Translations under genes and position numbers: made by a program
Shown here: piece by piece, positions 62,952-64,000 of the stretch
Position numbering within the stretch: position 1 is the stretch's first letter
Layout: the number at the start of each line of letters is the position of its first letter
The notes under the pieces: model-generated
Database searches by the model: none
Told to the model about the DNA's origin: nothing
The model's input: only the letters and a program-made list of their open reading frames with translations
DNA from: Rhodococcus rhodnii
Lineage (GTDB): Bacteria > Actinomycetota > Actinomycetes > Mycobacteriales > Pseudonocardiaceae
Direction of reading: 5' to 3'
Length of the DNA stretch: 64,000 nucleotides
NCBI GenBank assembly: GCA_000720375.1
Contig: JOAA01000042.1
Span: 1 to 64,000 of the forward strand

Positions 62952-63797
62952 TCAGCGCGGCGCTGGGATGCGTTCGAGGATGCCGCCGGCGAACACGTCG
63001 TAAAGGCCGGTCGGTTCCAGGTGTACGTATCCGATGTGGCAGTCGCATGTGGACAGTGGGCACACCCTGGGTTTCAGAGCGGCCCGGAACGAGCCGTCGT
63101 ACAGGTTGCCGATGGCCTGCGGGACGAAGTGGCACCGGCGCACCGTTCCGTCGCCGAGCACGGAGATCACCGTGTCCCCGGTCCGGCAGGGCAGGCCCTT
63201 GCTGACGTGCGCGTGCCTGCTGTAGTGGAACAGTGGGTCGATGTCCTGCCAGTCGGCCGCCTGCTCGCCGGTGTACTCGTGACCTTCCGCGGCGTTCACC
63301 CACAGGTAGACGTTGTCGGGTAACTCCTTTCTCAGGCGCCGGGCGTCGTCCAGGTGCTCGGGCAACCCGACGATCCCGACACTGAACCGGGCGCCGATTC
63401 GAGTGAGTTCCGCGCACTTGCGCAGGAACCGCTCCTGGGTGACCTGGGTCGGGTGGTACGTGACCCAGAACGCCGCGGTGTTCAGGTCGCAGTCGGCGAT
63501 CCACGTCGACCGGCAGCTCATGTTGGTCTGGATCGCCACCCGCTGGACGTGCGGCATCCGGCTGAGCGTGACCATCGCCTCGCGGTACCACGACCGCACG
63601 AGCCCTTCGCCCCACGGCGTGAACAGCACCGACACCTCGTCTTGGGTGTTGTCCCCGACCCAACCGGTGAACCGCTGCAACGCGGCACGGTCGGCACGCA
63701 GCTGTTGCGCGCTGTCCCGTCTTTTCGCGAACGGGCAGTACATGCAGGCGTAATCGCAGGACGCCAGCGGACCGCGATAGAGCATCGTCAGGTGCAT
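62952..63797 (-). CDS. Radical SAM protein, STM4011-like family
   Basis: The 281-residue protein has the radical SAM cysteines in CDYACMYC (C14, C18, C21) and further cysteines in the C-terminal part (GLPCRTG, RRCHF, CPLSTCDC) for possible auxiliary clusters. The MLYRGPLASCDYACMYCPF opening is as in the STM4011 family, which is found with STM4012-type radical SAM proteins. The reaction is unknown. Its start lies three bases after the end of the upstream STM4012-like gene. It is the last gene of the cluster. Confidence 0.75.
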   Translation of the reverse strand: MHLTMLYRGPLASCDYACMYCPFAKRRDSAQQLRADRAALQRFTGWVGDNTQDEVSVLFTPWGEGLVRSWYREAMVTLSRMPHVQRVAIQTNMSCRSTWIADCDLNTAAFWVTYHPTQVTQERFLRKCAELTRIGARFSVGIVGLPEHLDDARRLRKELPDNVYLWVNAAEGHEYTGEQAADWQDIDPLFHYSRHAHVSKGLPCRTGDTVISVLGDGTVRRCHFVPQAIGNLYDGSFRAALKPRVCPLSTCDCHIGYVHLEPTGLYDVFAGGILERIPAPR

Positions 63798-63800
63798 GGC

Positions 63801-64000
63801 CTATCTCCGGTCGTACGCGGCCATTGCGGCACGGACGGCCGCGGAGAACAACGACGGGCCGATCGCGTCCGACCACGCCAGGCCTTCGGGCGTGAGTCGT
63901 AATCGGTCTGCACTGTCGGTCAGCCAGCCACGGTCGGCCAGTTCGGCCAACTCCCGGAAGTCGTCGGTCACGTCTGTGCCAAACCGCTTGCGGTACAGGG
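63801..64000 (-). CDS. C-terminal part of a STM4012-like radical SAM protein (truncated by window end)
   Basis: The open frame that ends with TAG at 63803-63801 continues off the window. The last 66 residues (from LYRKRFGTDVTDDFRELAEL through TPEGLAWSDAIGPSLFS) look like the C-terminus of HemN-like radical SAM enzymes of the STM4012 type, which have a DFxxLxxxGLL-type winged-helix end. It is upstream of the STM4011-like gene in the same direction, spaced by three bases. Confidence 0.6.
   Translation of the reverse strand, partial: LYRKRFGTDVTDDFRELAELADRGWLTDSADRLRLTPEGLAWSDAIGPSLFSAAVRAAMAAYDRR

Overview
The window is GC-rich actinobacterial DNA. It has dense codon-biased genes, frequent GTG starts, many stop/start overlaps (ATGA, TGATG), SARP/AfsR regulators, an F420-type LLM oxidoreductase, LCP and MocR families and large secreted subtilases. 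This fits an actinomycete, probably of the Pseudonocardiales (Kibdelosporangium/Lentzea/Saccharothrix type). The family-level assignment is my inference. No rRNA, CRISPR array, transposase or phage gene was seen.

Layout. 1-3835: a degenerate repeat tract, a group II PLP decarboxylase, a LapA-like membrane protein and a GH2 glycosidase. 3857-4210: an unusual intergenic element of 22-bp repeats arranged head to head and bounded by 26-bp inverted repeats. 4240-9479: CPBP protease homologue, secreted S1 protease, alpha/beta hydrolase, aldo/keto reductase with twin operators, and a SigE-like sigma factor coupled to an LCP protein. 9750-15653: C1 peptidase, a small SARP with a possible 47-codon downstream gene, an HTH-N6-methylase with a TRD-like end, a 16-bp tandem repeat, a Ser/Thr kinase, and a MocR-methyltransferase pair. 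17097-22810: large subtilase and a TetR-ABC exporter operon with a perfect operator. 22890-26336: a methyltransferase followed by a macro-domain/KAP NTPase fusion. This pair is the best candidate for an undescribed, possibly defensive, system. 26386-35193: APH-like kinase with a LigD-type polymerase, second subtilase, nucleotidyltransferase-BON-phosphoesterase, LLM enzyme, and CBS with a TPP enzyme.

35182-41337 is the clearest highlight: a selenocysteine locus on the minus strand, in the order selC (tRNA-Sec, anticodon UCA), selA, a formate dehydrogenase catalytic subunit with an in-frame UGA at codon 190 plus a SECIS-like hairpin, an iron-sulfur subunit and an NrfD-like membrane subunit. The tRNA charging route and its selenoprotein client lie side by side. 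selB and selD are not in the window and would have to be elsewhere.

41409-49658 holds small regulator-target modules: HxlR/SDR, ArsR/MFS with a 36-bp dyad, XRE-cupin/AzlCD, TetR/2OG-Fe(II) oxygenase, and an orphan-looking LuxR-type regulator with Glu at the phosphorylation site. 49638-58917 is a sugar-uptake and catabolism operon: ribose-type ABC transporter, TIM-barrel epimerase, and a 1277-residue secreted ThuA/sugar-dehydrogenase/PKD/CBM protein. 59229-64000: an AfsR-type regulator, a Gln/His/Pro-rich membrane protein, and the end of a radical-SAM cluster (STM4011/STM4012-like) that runs off the window.
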